Shown in pieces: positions 24,093 to 32,561 of a DNA stretch of 64,000 nucleotides. The translations under genes were made by a program, and so were the position numbers. The notes under the pieces are model-generated. The model worked only from the letters and a program-made list of their open reading frames with translations. It did not search any database and was not told the origin of the DNA. This DNA is from Kitasatospora viridis (lineage in GTDB: Bacteria; Actinomycetota; Actinomycetes; Streptomycetales; Streptomycetaceae), in assembly GCF_007829815.1 (NCBI RefSeq), contig NZ_VIWT01000001.1:5977001-6041000 (forward strand), written 5' to 3'. Within the stretch, counting starts at the first letter, position 1. The number at the start of each line of letters is the position of its first letter.

Positions 24093-25090
24093 ACGGCTTC
24101 CGGGCCCGGACCGTTCCGGAGCCGGCGGGCGGCCGCCAGCAGGTCGGCCGGCAGGCCCGGGCCGGCGCAGGCGCGGTCGATCAGCAGGTCCCGGTAGGAG
24201 TCGGCCGGCAGCTGCGGGGCCAGCTCGATGAGCTCGCGCAGGTCGGCGGGCGCGCCGGTGTGCCGTGCGCGGTAGGCGGCCCCGGCGGCACGGAGCGTCG
24301 GCTCGGCGGGCTCGTGGAGGAGCCCCTGGTCGACGTGTCGGACCGCGGCGGCGAAATCGCCCTGCTCGGCCCGCACGTCGGCCAGGTCGAGGTGGAGCGA
24401 CCAGTTGGCCGGATCCAGGGCGATGGCCCGCTCGAACGCCGCCGCGGTCCGCTCGGGGTCGCCCAGCCTGCGCCAGGTGCCCGCCCGCACGACCTCCGTC
24501 AGCATGACCCGCTCGACGGCGTCCGCCCGGTCGCAGAGGGCCAGGGACTCGTCGGTGAGCCCGCAGGCCCGCAGCAGGATCGCCATCCTGGCCAGCGCCT
24601 CCGGCCGCGGTTCACGGGCGGAGACCGCCTCGACGGCGTGCAGCCAGGGCCGGAACCGGTCCCGCATGTCGTCGCTGTCCAGGCCGTGGCCGTGGTCCAT
24701 CGTCCGCATCGCGGCCTCGGCCAGCGCGTCGGCGCTCACGGCGCCGAGGAACCGCTGGTCCCCGAACCACGGCGCGGCGGCCCAGGCGATGTCGGGCCGC
24801 GCGCCGGTGACCGCCCCGATCGCCAGCGCCGCGCCGTCCGGGTCGCCCCGGAGGAAGTCGACGTAGGACTGCGCCAGCACGGTCGGCAGCGTGCCGCCGT
24901 CCTTGAGCAGCGCGGCCAGTTCGGCGGGGCGGTCACGCCACCACTCGGCGAGCACCGCATAGGGTTCGGGGTCCTGGGGCGCCTCGGCGACGGCGCCCGT
25001 CAGGTGGTGCAGGGCGGCCTGCGGGCTGTCCCCGCAGTGGGCCAGCACCCGGGCGAGGGCCGCTGCGGCTACGACGGTTCGGTTCGACAC
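24089..25090 (-). CDS. tetratricopeptide-repeat protein
   Basis: 333 residues of alpha-helical repeats. AAAFERAIALDPANWSLHLDLADVRAEQGDFAAAVRHVDQGL near 235-275 is a canonical TPR pair and earlier segments show degenerate copies (ALARVLAHCGDSPQAALHHLTGAV). The GTG at 25090 is chosen because a TACCCT -10 element ends 6 nt before it, so the mRNA would be leaderless; a GTG 7 codons upstream lies within that promoter. A protein-protein interaction role is expected. Partner unknown. Confidence 0.65.
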   Translation of the reverse strand: MSNRTVVAAAALARVLAHCGDSPQAALHHLTGAVAEAPQDPEPYAVLAEWWRDRPAELAALLKDGGTLPTVLAQSYVDFLRGDPDGAALAIGAVTGARPDIAWAAAPWFGDQRFLGAVSADALAEAAMRTMDHGHGLDSDDMRDRFRPWLHAVEAVSAREPRPEALARMAILLRACGLTDESLALCDRADAVERVMLTEVVRAGTWRRLGDPERTAAAFERAIALDPANWSLHLDLADVRAEQGDFAAAVRHVDQGLLHEPAEPTLRAAGAAYRARHTGAPADLRELIELAPQLPADSYRDLLIDRACAGPGLPADLLAAARRLRNGPGPEAV

Positions 25091-25102
25091 CGTCAGAGGG
25101 TA
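25091..25102 (-). promoter_or_regulatory. leaderless -10 element of the TPR gene
   Basis: On the minus strand TACCCT occupies 25102-25097 and 6 nt separate it from the GTG at 25090. Confidence 0.5.
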
Positions 25103-25117
25103 GCGGGGCACGGCCCG

Positions 25118-25780
25118 TCAGGCCGCCACCGCCTTCGCCCGGTCGGCGGCGATGTGCAGGGCCAGGCCGCCCAGCACGGTGCCCATCGCGTAGCGCTGGA
25201 TCCGCAGCCAGGCCGGGCGGCGGCCGAGGAAGCCGGCGATGCTGCCCGCGCCGAGGGCGATCAGGCCGTTGACGGTGACCGCGACGGCGATCTGGGTCAG
25301 GCCGAGCACGAAGCTCTGCGCGGCCACGTGGCCGCGCGCGGGGACGACGAACTGTGGCAGCAGCGAGACGTAGATGATGGCGATCTTGGGGTTCAGCAGG
25401 CAGGTCAGGAAGCCCATCGCGAAGAGCTTGCGCGGCGGGTCCGGCGGCAGCTCCCGGGGCGCGAAGACGGCGGTGCCGCCGGGCTTGACGGCCTGCCAGG
25501 CGAGGTAGAGCAGGTAGCCGGCGCCGGCCAGCTTGAGCGCGGTGTAGAGCAGCGGCACCACGGCGAAGAGGGTGGCGACGCCGGCGGTGACGGCCGTCAG
25601 GTAGACCAGGAAGCCGGTGGCCACGCCCGCCAGGGAGAGCAGTCCGGCGCGGCGGCCCTGGGCGATCGAGCGGGAGACCAGGTAGATCATGTTCGGGCCG
25701 GGGGTGAGGACCATGCCCAGGGCGACGGCGGCGAGGCCGAGCACGCCCTGGGTGTCCACGGCTGAGGTGAGCGCGTCCAT
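25118..25780 (-). CDS. LysE/RhtB-family amino-acid exporter
   Basis: 220 residues with about six hydrophobic segments. LGMVLTPGPNMIYLVSRSIAQGRRAGLLSLAGVATGF at 21-57 is the LysE/RhtB signature, and MGFLTCLLNPKIAIIY (near 120) is the conserved second motif. It exports amino acids or derivatives across the membrane. A TAGCCT -10 element (25792-25787) lies 6 nt before the ATG at 25780, so the message is probably leaderless. Direct repeats CTCGGTGCAAT further upstream may bind a regulator. Confidence 0.88.
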   Translation of the reverse strand: MDALTSAVDTQGVLGLAAVALGMVLTPGPNMIYLVSRSIAQGRRAGLLSLAGVATGFLVYLTAVTAGVATLFAVVPLLYTALKLAGAGYLLYLAWQAVKPGGTAVFAPRELPPDPPRKLFAMGFLTCLLNPKIAIIYVSLLPQFVVPARGHVAAQSFVLGLTQIAVAVTVNGLIALGAGSIAGFLGRRPAWLRIQRYAMGTVLGGLALHIAADRAKAVAA

Positions 25781-25806
25781 GTGGCGAGGCTAGGGCCGAG
25801 TCGGAG

Positions 25807-25840
25807 CTCGGTGCAATGATGACTTTACACTCGGTGCAAT
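25807..25840 (-). promoter_or_regulatory. direct repeat CTCGGTGCAAT in the LysE upstream region
   Basis: CTCGGTGCAAT occurs at 25807-25817 and 25830-25840, 23 bp apart, just upstream of the leaderless LysE promoter. A possible operator for an amino-acid-responsive regulator; no such gene is adjacent. Confidence 0.45.
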
Positions 25841-25877
25841 CCGCTCGGCGCGTGGGATCCACGACGCGCGATCAGCG

Positions 25878-28277
25878 CTACTCGGTCCGCAGTGCAGTGG
25901 CGGTCCGGGAGCGCGCCGCCCACCCGGCCGGCAGCAGTGCTCCGAGCAGGGCGATCGCGATCCCGCCGGCCAGCAGCGGGAGCAGTGTCCCGGTGGTGTA
26001 GACGTGGGTGACGCCCGACGGCAGGTTCCTGCCGAGCGCGCTCACCATCTGAGTCAGCGTCACCTGCTCCACCGCCATCCCGATCGGGACCCCGACCAGC
26101 CCGGCGATCAGGCCGGTGAGGCTCACCGAGGTCAGCACCATCGCGATGGTCTGCCTGGGCGTCATCCCGAGGGCCTTGAAGATCCCCAGGTCGTGGATCC
26201 GTTCCCGGGTGTCCTGCACCACGGTGTTCAGCACGCCGAGCGCGGCGACCGCGATCATCATCAGCGTGAGGGTGGCCACCAGGGCGACCATGGTGAGCAC
26301 CGTGAGGTTCGGGTACGTGATGATCGGGGTGGCCTCGGCGTGCAGCGGGGTCAGCGCGGCGGCGGCCGAGGCGGACCAGGTGGAGCCGCTGACGTTGTCG
26401 GCCAGCTCGACGTTGAACTGGCTGATGTACGGCGTCAGGCCGGCGGCGGTGAACGTGGCATTGTCGGTCATCACGACCCCGTTGCCACTGGCGTCGAAGT
26501 CGATGCCGACGACCCGCAGCGGCAGTCGCTTGTTGTCCTGCGCCACGGTGACGATGTCGCCGACGTGCACCCCGACAGTCGAAGCCAGGTGGTCGTCGAC
26601 CACGGCTTCGCCGGGGTTCTGATACCAACGGCCGTGCAGCAGCTCCAGGTTGGTCCAGGACAGGTCGCCGGTGGTGGTGTCCACCGTCGTGTAGTCCCCC
26701 GTCGGCGCCCCGATCACGGTCGCGCCGCTGTCGCCCCAGCCGAACGCGGCCTTCGTGCCCGGGATCGAGGCGAGCGCGGCGGCCACTCCGGTGGAGTCCA
26801 AGTGGGGCTCGGCAGGGCCGCCGGCGGAGTGGAACCCGGTGGGCGTGCCGGCGGGCACCACGATCATCGCCCCGGCGCGGAAGCCGGCGGTGCCCGTGTC
26901 CATGTAGTTGGTGAACGTGGTCTCCAGCCCCGTCGCGAAGGTGACGCTGACCGCGCCGAACAGCACTGCGGCGCCGACCAGGACGGTCCGGGCCGGTTTG
27001 GCGAACGGCTGGGCCAGTCCCAGCGACATCGGCCGGGGCAGCGGCAGCCTGCTCGCCAGGCGCTGCGCGCGTTGGCCGCGCCGGGCCTTCGGGGCGCGGC
27101 CGACGACCAGGGTCCGCACCGCCGGCATGCGGCCGGCCCGAAGTGCCGGGACGAGCGCGGTGACACCGACGATGACCAGGGTGCCGATCGGCACGACGAG
27201 GCTGACCCACACCGGCAGACCGGTGCTGGTGGCACCGAGGTCCTTGCTGGCGTCGCCCAGGACCGGAACGGCCAGCAGGTTGCCCATCAGCGTGCCGCCC
27301 ACCACGCCGATCGCCGCCGGGATCAGGGCCTGCGCGGCGTAGGCGCGGGCCACCTGCCAGGGGGTGAAGCCGAGCGACTTCAGGATCCCGATCCGCCGGA
27401 TGCCCGAGACCACCGCGCCGCTGACCACGATCGCGATGATCAGCACCGACAGGAACAGGCCGAGGACGCCGAAGACGACCAGGAACGGCACGTAGGACTT
27501 CGCGGTGCCGACCGCCTGCTTCTCCGCGGCCAGGTAGGTCTGTCCGCTCTCGACCGAGCCGGCCGGTGCGGCGGCGGTGATCGCCTGCTTGTCCGTGGCG
27601 AGGTCGGCGTCGGTCCCGGACTCGGCGAACCGGTACAGCATCTGCTCGTCGGTCTCGGCGCCGGCGGCGGTCAGCCGCGCGAAGCCGTCGGTGGTGAGGA
27701 AGCCGGTGGCGGTGTCGGTCAGCGAGTTCGCAAGGCCGACGACCTTGAACGAGGGCTTGCCCGGCAGCGAGTCGAACACCACGGAACCGCTTGGGCAGAG
27801 ACGGTCCCAGTAACGCAGGACGATCTCATTCGCGCTGGTCGGCCACCTGCCCTGTGCCAGGGCCAGCTGGTCCAGGCCGGAGGTGCCGGCCAGCTCGGGC
27901 CGGGTGCTGGCGACGACCGACCCGGCGGCGCGACCGGCCTGCGGCATGCCCGGGGCGATGTTCGCGGTGCAGTCCGCGCCGTAGGTCGTGTTCAGGGCGG
28001 CGGTGACCGGGTACGGCCCGGACGCCTCGGTGACGCCGGTGGTGTGCGCGGTGGCGGCCGCCTGCGCGGCAGTGGCCTTCGAGCCGTCGAACTGGACCGA
28101 GAGGTGCGCGCCGTGGCGGGCCTTGAAGGCGTGCTCGAACGGGGCCTGCACGACGGCCAGCAGACCGAGCGAGAGCACCGAGGAGGTGACGGCCGCGAAC
28201 GTCGTCAGGGCCATCACGAGGGACTGCACACGGCGCCGGCCGACGCCGGAGCGCACGACCTTGCCCAGGGCGCTCAT
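25878..28277 (-). CDS. ABC transporter permease, two FtsX-like domains
   Basis: 799 residues. It begins with one transmembrane helix (about 18-42), a large extracytoplasmic domain, then FtsX-type permease helices near 255-390 (FLVVFGVLGLFLSVLIIAIV, RRIGILKSLGFTPWQVARAYA), a second amphipathic segment and extracytoplasmic domain, and a second FtsX domain near 665-790 (DLGIFKALGMTPRQTIAMVL). This is the MacB/LolC-type permease of antimicrobial-peptide or lipoprotein exporters. The ATG overlaps the ATPase stop (ATGA). The divergent sensor kinase pair suggests induction by an envelope-active compound. Confidence 0.88.
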   Translation of the reverse strand: MSALGKVVRSGVGRRRVQSLVMALTTFAAVTSSVLSLGLLAVVQAPFEHAFKARHGAHLSVQFDGSKATAAQAAATAHTTGVTEASGPYPVTAALNTTYGADCTANIAPGMPQAGRAAGSVVASTRPELAGTSGLDQLALAQGRWPTSANEIVLRYWDRLCPSGSVVFDSLPGKPSFKVVGLANSLTDTATGFLTTDGFARLTAAGAETDEQMLYRFAESGTDADLATDKQAITAAAPAGSVESGQTYLAAEKQAVGTAKSYVPFLVVFGVLGLFLSVLIIAIVVSGAVVSGIRRIGILKSLGFTPWQVARAYAAQALIPAAIGVVGGTLMGNLLAVPVLGDASKDLGATSTGLPVWVSLVVPIGTLVIVGVTALVPALRAGRMPAVRTLVVGRAPKARRGQRAQRLASRLPLPRPMSLGLAQPFAKPARTVLVGAAVLFGAVSVTFATGLETTFTNYMDTGTAGFRAGAMIVVPAGTPTGFHSAGGPAEPHLDSTGVAAALASIPGTKAAFGWGDSGATVIGAPTGDYTTVDTTTGDLSWTNLELLHGRWYQNPGEAVVDDHLASTVGVHVGDIVTVAQDNKRLPLRVVGIDFDASGNGVVMTDNATFTAAGLTPYISQFNVELADNVSGSTWSASAAAALTPLHAEATPIITYPNLTVLTMVALVATLTLMMIAVAALGVLNTVVQDTRERIHDLGIFKALGMTPRQTIAMVLTSVSLTGLIAGLVGVPIGMAVEQVTLTQMVSALGRNLPSGVTHVYTTGTLLPLLAGGIAIALLGALLPAGWAARSRTATALRTE

Positions 28278-29002
28278 CGGCCCGCTCCCGCCGGGCTGTT
28301 GGAGGTGGCTCCGCTGACCGTGTTGACGACGTCCCGGGCCACGGCACCGTCCACCAGCTCGATCGTGCGTCGCGCGGTGTTCGCGGCCAGCCGGGTGTCG
28401 TGGGTCACCAGCAGGATGGTCTGACCCTCGGCGTTCAGGTCCAGCAGCAGCCGGCGCACGTCCTCGGCCGACTGCGAGTCCAGCGCGCCGGTCGGCTCGT
28501 CGGCCAGCAGCAGCGCCGGCCGGTTCATCAGGGCCCGGGCCACCGCCACCCGCTGCCGCTGACCGCCGGACAGCCGCTGCGGGTAGGCCTTGGCGTGCCG
28601 GTCGATGCCCAGCGAGGCGAGCAGCTCGGTCGCCCGCCGCTTCACCTCGCCCTTGCCCATCCCGGCCAACTGCGCCGGAACCATCACGTTGTCAAGCACC
28701 GTCAGGTCGTCGAGCAGGTTGAAGAACTGGAAGACCATGCCGATGGAAGCCCGCCGGTACTTCGCCGAACCGGCCTCGCCGAGCTGGTCGACCCGGGTTC
28801 CGTTGACGGTCACGGTGCCGCTGGAGGGCTTGTCCAGACCCGCGACCAGGTTCAGCAGCGTCGACTTGCCGCTGCCGGAATGGCCGAGGATCGCCACGCA
28901 CTCACCAGCCGCCACGGTCAAGGTCACCCCGGCCAGCGCGGGCGGGCCGTCATCGTATTTCTTCGTCGCGTCCTGGAGATCGATTATCGGCTCATTCGTC
29001 AT
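28274..29002 (-). CDS. ABC transporter ATP-binding protein (MacB/LolD type)
   Basis: 242 residues with all ABC motifs: Walker A GHSGSGKST, Q-loop FQFFNL, signature LSGGQRQR, Walker B LLLADEPTGALD and H-loop VTHD. LADEPTGALD and the short length fit the MacB/LolD/YknY class partnered with FtsX permeases. The chosen ATG at 29002 lies 7 nt after a TAGGTT -10 element, with no ribosome site, so it is probably leaderless. It couples to the permease through a 4-bp overlap. Confidence 0.93.
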   Translation of the reverse strand: MTNEPIIDLQDATKKYDDGPPALAGVTLTVAAGECVAILGHSGSGKSTLLNLVAGLDKPSSGTVTVNGTRVDQLGEAGSAKYRRASIGMVFQFFNLLDDLTVLDNVMVPAQLAGMGKGEVKRRATELLASLGIDRHAKAYPQRLSGGQRQRVAVARALMNRPALLLADEPTGALDSQSAEDVRRLLLDLNAEGQTILLVTHDTRLAANTARRTIELVDGAVARDVVNTVSGATSNSPAGAGR

Positions 29003-29015
29003 GGCCACGAACCTA
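29003..29015 (-). promoter_or_regulatory. leaderless -10 of the ABC operon
   Basis: Minus-strand TAGGTT at 29015-29010, then 7 nt to the ATG at 29002. The 142-bp gap to the divergent kinase holds both promoters. Confidence 0.55.
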
Positions 29016-29132
29016 GGAACGGACCGTGATCCGCCGCATCGGCCGGCGGATGTGACTCTCCCCCAGGCCATCGGCCCGGCGGCTACCCCTGCGTACATCC
29101 CCGGGGTGACGCGCGGAGCCGACGCCGGTCAA

Positions 29133-29144
29133 TACGATCCCCGT
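29133..29144 (+). promoter_or_regulatory. leaderless -10 of the kinase/regulator operon
   Basis: TACGAT at 29133-29138 followed by 6 nt and the ATG at 29145; no ribosome site is visible. Confidence 0.55.
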
Positions 29145-30362
29145 ATGGAAGAGCTGCTCCGGCGTTTCTCGACATCGGCCCCCGTGACCTGGCTGACGAC
29201 GCGGGCCGTGCTGCTGGCCGCCACCGGCTTCTACGCGCTGATGCTCTTCTGGACGCTGCCGGTCCATCAGCTCCGGCGCTACGACGGCCCGCCCCTCCGG
29301 TTCCCCGACTTCTGGCCCGACCAGATGATCGGTCTCTGCCTCGTGCTCGCCGTTCCGATCCTGCTGGTGCGCCGGCTGCCCACGGCGGCCTTCGCGGCGA
29401 TCCTGGGCGAAGCAGCCCTCGGCGACCTCTTCGGCGCGCGGCCCTGGATCGAGCTCCCCCTGCTCCTGCTCCTGGCCGGGCACCTCGCCGCCCGGCGGCC
29501 GGCAGCCGCCGCCGTCGGCTCGGTCGCGGCCGTCGCGACCGACTTCGTCGAGCGCACCCTCGTCTCCCCCTGGGAGTCCATCAGCGACGCGGCCCCGCGG
29601 GCCGGGCAACTCGCGTTCCTGTTCGCGGTCGCGTGGGTCTTCGGCGTGGTGTACCGCAAACGCCGCGAGTACCTCGACGCCCTGCACGAGCAGACCGCGG
29701 CCCACGCCGTCATGGCCGAGCGGCTGCGGATCGCCCGCGAGCTGCACGACAGCGTCGCGCACAGCATCGGGATCATCACGGTGCTGTCGGGAGCGGCGGC
29801 GCGGGTCGTGGAGACCAAGCCCGAGCAGACGCGGCAGGCGCTGACCGGCATCGAGACCACCAGCCGGGAGACGCTGCTCGGGCTGCAGCGCATGCTCGGG
29901 GCGTTGCGCCGCGCCGAGCCCGACGACGCCGTGCCGCAGGCCGCTCCGCTGGCGCCGGGCGGCAGCCTGGCCGACGTCCCGCGGCTCGCCGAACGCACGG
30001 CCGACGCCGGGGTGCGGGTGCAGGTGACCTGGCGGGGCGAGCAGCGCCCGCTGCCGCCGGAGATCGAGCTGTCGGCGTTCCGGATCGTCCAGGAGTCGGT
30101 GACGAACGTGGTGCGGCACTCCGGTGCGCGGACCTGCCGGGTCGCGGTCGGTTACGAGCCGACCGGAGTGACGATCGAGGTGGTCGACGACGGGGACGAC
30201 GGCCCCGGCGGACCCGGCCGTCCGAGACACTCGGTGGCGGCCGGCGGGAGCGGCTTCGGCCTGCTCGGCATGCGCGAGCGGGTGACGTTGCTGTCCGGCC
30301 AGTTCACCGCGGGCCGGCGCCCGGAGGGCGGGTTCCGGGTGGCTGCGAGAATTCCGGCATGA
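29145..30362 (+). CDS. sensor histidine kinase (NarL-type partner)
   Basis: 405 residues. The membrane sensor region has helices at about 19-38, 61-77, 101-118 and 154-169, then HisKA_3 dimerisation with the phospho-accepting His201 in RIARELHDSVAHSIGI, and a HATPase domain with RIVQESVTNVVRHSGA (N-box), VVDDGDDG and GFGLLGMRERV (G-box). It autophosphorylates and passes phosphate to the regulator whose ATG overlaps its stop. It is divergent from the ABC exporter, as in cell-envelope stress sensing modules. Signal unknown. Confidence 0.92.
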   Translation: MEELLRRFSTSAPVTWLTTRAVLLAATGFYALMLFWTLPVHQLRRYDGPPLRFPDFWPDQMIGLCLVLAVPILLVRRLPTAAFAAILGEAALGDLFGARPWIELPLLLLLAGHLAARRPAAAAVGSVAAVATDFVERTLVSPWESISDAAPRAGQLAFLFAVAWVFGVVYRKRREYLDALHEQTAAHAVMAERLRIARELHDSVAHSIGIITVLSGAAARVVETKPEQTRQALTGIETTSRETLLGLQRMLGALRRAEPDDAVPQAAPLAPGGSLADVPRLAERTADAGVRVQVTWRGEQRPLPPEIELSAFRIVQESVTNVVRHSGARTCRVAVGYEPTGVTIEVVDDGDDGPGGPGRPRHSVAAGGSGFGLLGMRERVTLLSGQFTAGRRPEGGFRVAARIPA

Positions 30363-31042
30363 GCGTGCGGGTACTGCTGGTCGACGACCAGCCGCTGATG
30401 CTGGTCGGGCTCGCGATCCTGATCGGCGACACCGACGACCTGGAGGTGGTCGGCGAGGCCGGCGACGGCCGCGAGGCGGTGCGCCTGGTGCGTGAACTGC
30501 GGCCGGACGTCGTGGTGATGGACATCCGGATGCCGGCCATGGACGGGATCGAGGCGACCCGGCGGGCGACCGCCGAGCCGGACCCGCCCAAGGTGCTGGT
30601 GCTGACGACCTTCGACGACGACGAGTACGTCTACGGCGCCCTGCGCGCCGGGGCCAGCGGATTCCTGCTCAAGAGCATGGCTCTGGACGCGATCCTGGAC
30701 GCGATCCGCGTGGTGGCGGCCGGCGACGCGTTGATCGCGCCGAGCGTGACCCGCCGGCTGATCGCGGACTTCGCCGGAACGTCCGGCTCCGCGGCCCCCG
30801 GACCGGACGCCGAGCCGGCCGCGGACCCGCGTCTCCTCGCGGGGATCACCGGCCGCGAGCGCGAGGTGCTGGCACTGGTCGGACAGGGGCTGTCGAACGC
30901 CGAGATAGCCGAGCGGTTGGTGATCAGCGTGGCGACCGCGAAGACGCATGTCGCGCGGCTGTTCGCCAAGCTCGAAGCCCGGGACCGCGTCCACCTGGCG
31001 ATCACCGCCTTCGAGGCCGGACTCGTGCCGCGCAGACGGTAG
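30359..31042 (+). CDS. LuxR/NarL-family response regulator
   Basis: 227 residues. The receiver domain has Asp9/Asp10, phospho-acceptor Asp55 (VVVMDIRMP), T-region LTTFDDD and Lys in FLLKSM. A Ala/Pro linker leads to the C-terminal LuxR HTH with ITGREREVLALVGQGLSNAEIAERL and KTHVARLFAKL. It is the cognate partner of the upstream kinase (ATGA overlap) and probably regulates the divergent ABC exporter. Confidence 0.93.
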   Translation: MSVRVLLVDDQPLMLVGLAILIGDTDDLEVVGEAGDGREAVRLVRELRPDVVVMDIRMPAMDGIEATRRATAEPDPPKVLVLTTFDDDEYVYGALRAGASGFLLKSMALDAILDAIRVVAAGDALIAPSVTRRLIADFAGTSGSAAPGPDAEPAADPRLLAGITGREREVLALVGQGLSNAEIAERLVISVATAKTHVARLFAKLEARDRVHLAITAFEAGLVPRRR

Positions 31043-31079
31043 ACACCATCGCCCGCGCCCGTGCTCGCGAACCAGCGTG

Positions 31080-31150
31080 CTCCGTCAGCTCCGTCAGCTC
31101 CGTCAGCTCCGTCAGCTCCGTCAGTTCCGTCAGTTCCGTCAGTTCCGTCA
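31080..31150. repeat. eight-unit 9-bp tandem repeat in the MocR leader
   Basis: Five CTCCGTCAG units (from 31080) then three TTCCGTCAG units (the last lacking its G). The array ends 12 bp before the MocR start codon, so it fills the 5' leader; the complementary unit is CTGACGGAG, sharing the TGACGG core of the dispersed palindromes. If read in frame with MocR it would encode APS/VPS repeats. Confidence 0.85.
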
Positions 31151-31162
31151 CAGAGGTCTCCC

Positions 31163-32491
31163 ATGGACGACTACCGCCTGCTCGCCGACGAGGTCGCCGC
31201 CGCCATCGCCGACGGGCGCCTGCGCCCGGGTCAGCAGCTGCCCACCCAGCGCGCCTTCGCCCGCACTCGGGGCATCGCCGCCTCCACCGCCGGGCGGGTC
31301 TACCGCGAGCTGGCGCGCCGTCGGCTGGTGGTCGGCGAGGTCGGGCGCGGCACCTTCGTCCGGGCGGGCCGGCCCGGCGCGGAGCAGCCGGTCGCGCTCG
31401 CCGAGCCGGCCGCCCCGGACCGGGTGGACCTGGAGCTCAACTACCCGGTGGTGCCCGAGCAGTCCGCGCTGCTCGCCGCGGGGCTGGCCCCGCTGCTGCG
31501 CCCGGACGCGCTGGAGGCGGCGCTGCGCCCGATCGGCGTGGCCGGCACGGCGGCGGCGCGGCGGGCCTTCGCGGGGCTGGTGGAGGCCGCGCCGCAGGAG
31601 GTGCTCTTCGCGGGCAGCGGGCGGCAGTTGCTGGCCGCCGCGCTCGGCGCGCTGGTGCCGACCGGGCAGCGGCTGGGCGTGGAGGAGCTCACCTACCCCG
31701 TGGTCAAGGCGGTCGCCGAGCGGCTCGGGATCGCCCTGGTGCCGCTGGCCGTGGACGAGCAGGGCGTGCTGCCGCAGGCGCTGGCCGCGGCCCACCGGAG
31801 CGCCCCGCTGCGCGCCGTCTACCTCCAGCCGCGCCTGCACAATCCGCTCGGTGCCAGCCTGTCGCCCGAGCGGTGCGAGCGGCTGGCGGGGGAGCTGCGG
31901 CGGCTCGACCTGCCGGTGGTCGAGGACGCCATCTGGTCCTTCCTGCACCCCGGGCGCCCGGCGCTGGCCGCGCTGCTGCCGGAGCGCACGGTGCTGGTGG
32001 ACAGCCTGTCGAAGCGGCTGGCACCCGGGCTCACCACGGGGTTCGCGGTGGTGCCGGACGCCGGCCTGCGGGAGCGGCTGGCGGCCGCGCTGCGCTCCGG
32101 CGGGTGGGCGCCGAGCGGGTTCGCGCTGGAGGCGGCGGTGCGCTGGGTCGGCGACGGCACGGTGGCGGCGGTGGAGGGGGCGAAGCGGGCGGACGCGACG
32201 GAGCGTCAGCTGGTGGCCCGTCGGCTGCTGGCGGGCCGGGCGGTGCGCTCCGACCCGGTTTCGTACTACCTCTGGTGGGAGCTGCCCCGGGCCTGGCGGG
32301 CCGAGACCTTCGTCGCCGCGGCGGCGCGCCACGGCATCGCGGTGACGCCCGCCGCCGCCTTCGCCGCGGATCCGCGCAGCACCCCGAACGCCGTGCGGGT
32401 CGGCCTGGCCTCGCCCGCGCTGCCGGTGCTCCGGGAGGCGCTGGGCACGCTGGCCCGGATCGCGGCGAGCACGCCGGAGGAGCTGTGGTGA
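31163..32491 (+). CDS. MocR-type (GntR-aminotransferase) transcriptional regulator
   Basis: 442 residues. The N-terminal GntR winged helix (LADEVAAAIADGRLRPGQQLPTQRAFARTRGIAASTAGRVYRELARRRLV, roughly 6-55) is fused to a class I aminotransferase-like domain with the PLP lysine region VDSLSKRLAPGLTTGF near 280-295. The start is the ATG at 31163 behind GAGG; the upstream 9-bp repeat array could be translated in frame from a GTG at 31061 but looks like leader DNA. MocR regulators commonly control PLP, GABA or amino-acid metabolism. No target is adjacent. Confidence 0.85.
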   Translation: MDDYRLLADEVAAAIADGRLRPGQQLPTQRAFARTRGIAASTAGRVYRELARRRLVVGEVGRGTFVRAGRPGAEQPVALAEPAAPDRVDLELNYPVVPEQSALLAAGLAPLLRPDALEAALRPIGVAGTAAARRAFAGLVEAAPQEVLFAGSGRQLLAAALGALVPTGQRLGVEELTYPVVKAVAERLGIALVPLAVDEQGVLPQALAAAHRSAPLRAVYLQPRLHNPLGASLSPERCERLAGELRRLDLPVVEDAIWSFLHPGRPALAALLPERTVLVDSLSKRLAPGLTTGFAVVPDAGLRERLAAALRSGGWAPSGFALEAAVRWVGDGTVAAVEGAKRADATERQLVARRLLAGRAVRSDPVSYYLWWELPRAWRAETFVAAAARHGIAVTPAAAFAADPRSTPNAVRVGLASPALPVLREALGTLARIAASTPEELW

Positions 32492-32505
32492 TCCCGCACT
32501 GGCGT

Positions 32506-32542
32506 TCCTAGGGGTCCTAGGTTTAACCTAGGGCTCCTAGGA
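32506..32542. promoter_or_regulatory. 37-bp palindromic operator of the TetR/hydrolase operon
   Basis: Two 18-bp arms centred on T32524 with two mismatches. Each arm contains TCCTAGG and CCTAGGTT, so the CCTAGG core appears four times. TAGGAT at 32538-32543 is a probable -10 inside it. It ends 19 bp before the TetR start codon. Confidence 0.8.
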
Positions 32543-32561
32543 TCACCATGGGAGGGGACCG

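Noticed and set aside
31061..31162. MocR regulator starting at an upstream GTG and including APS/VPS repeats
   Set aside because: The segment is the 9-bp tandem repeat; the ATG at 31163 with GAGG gives the normal GntR N-terminus.
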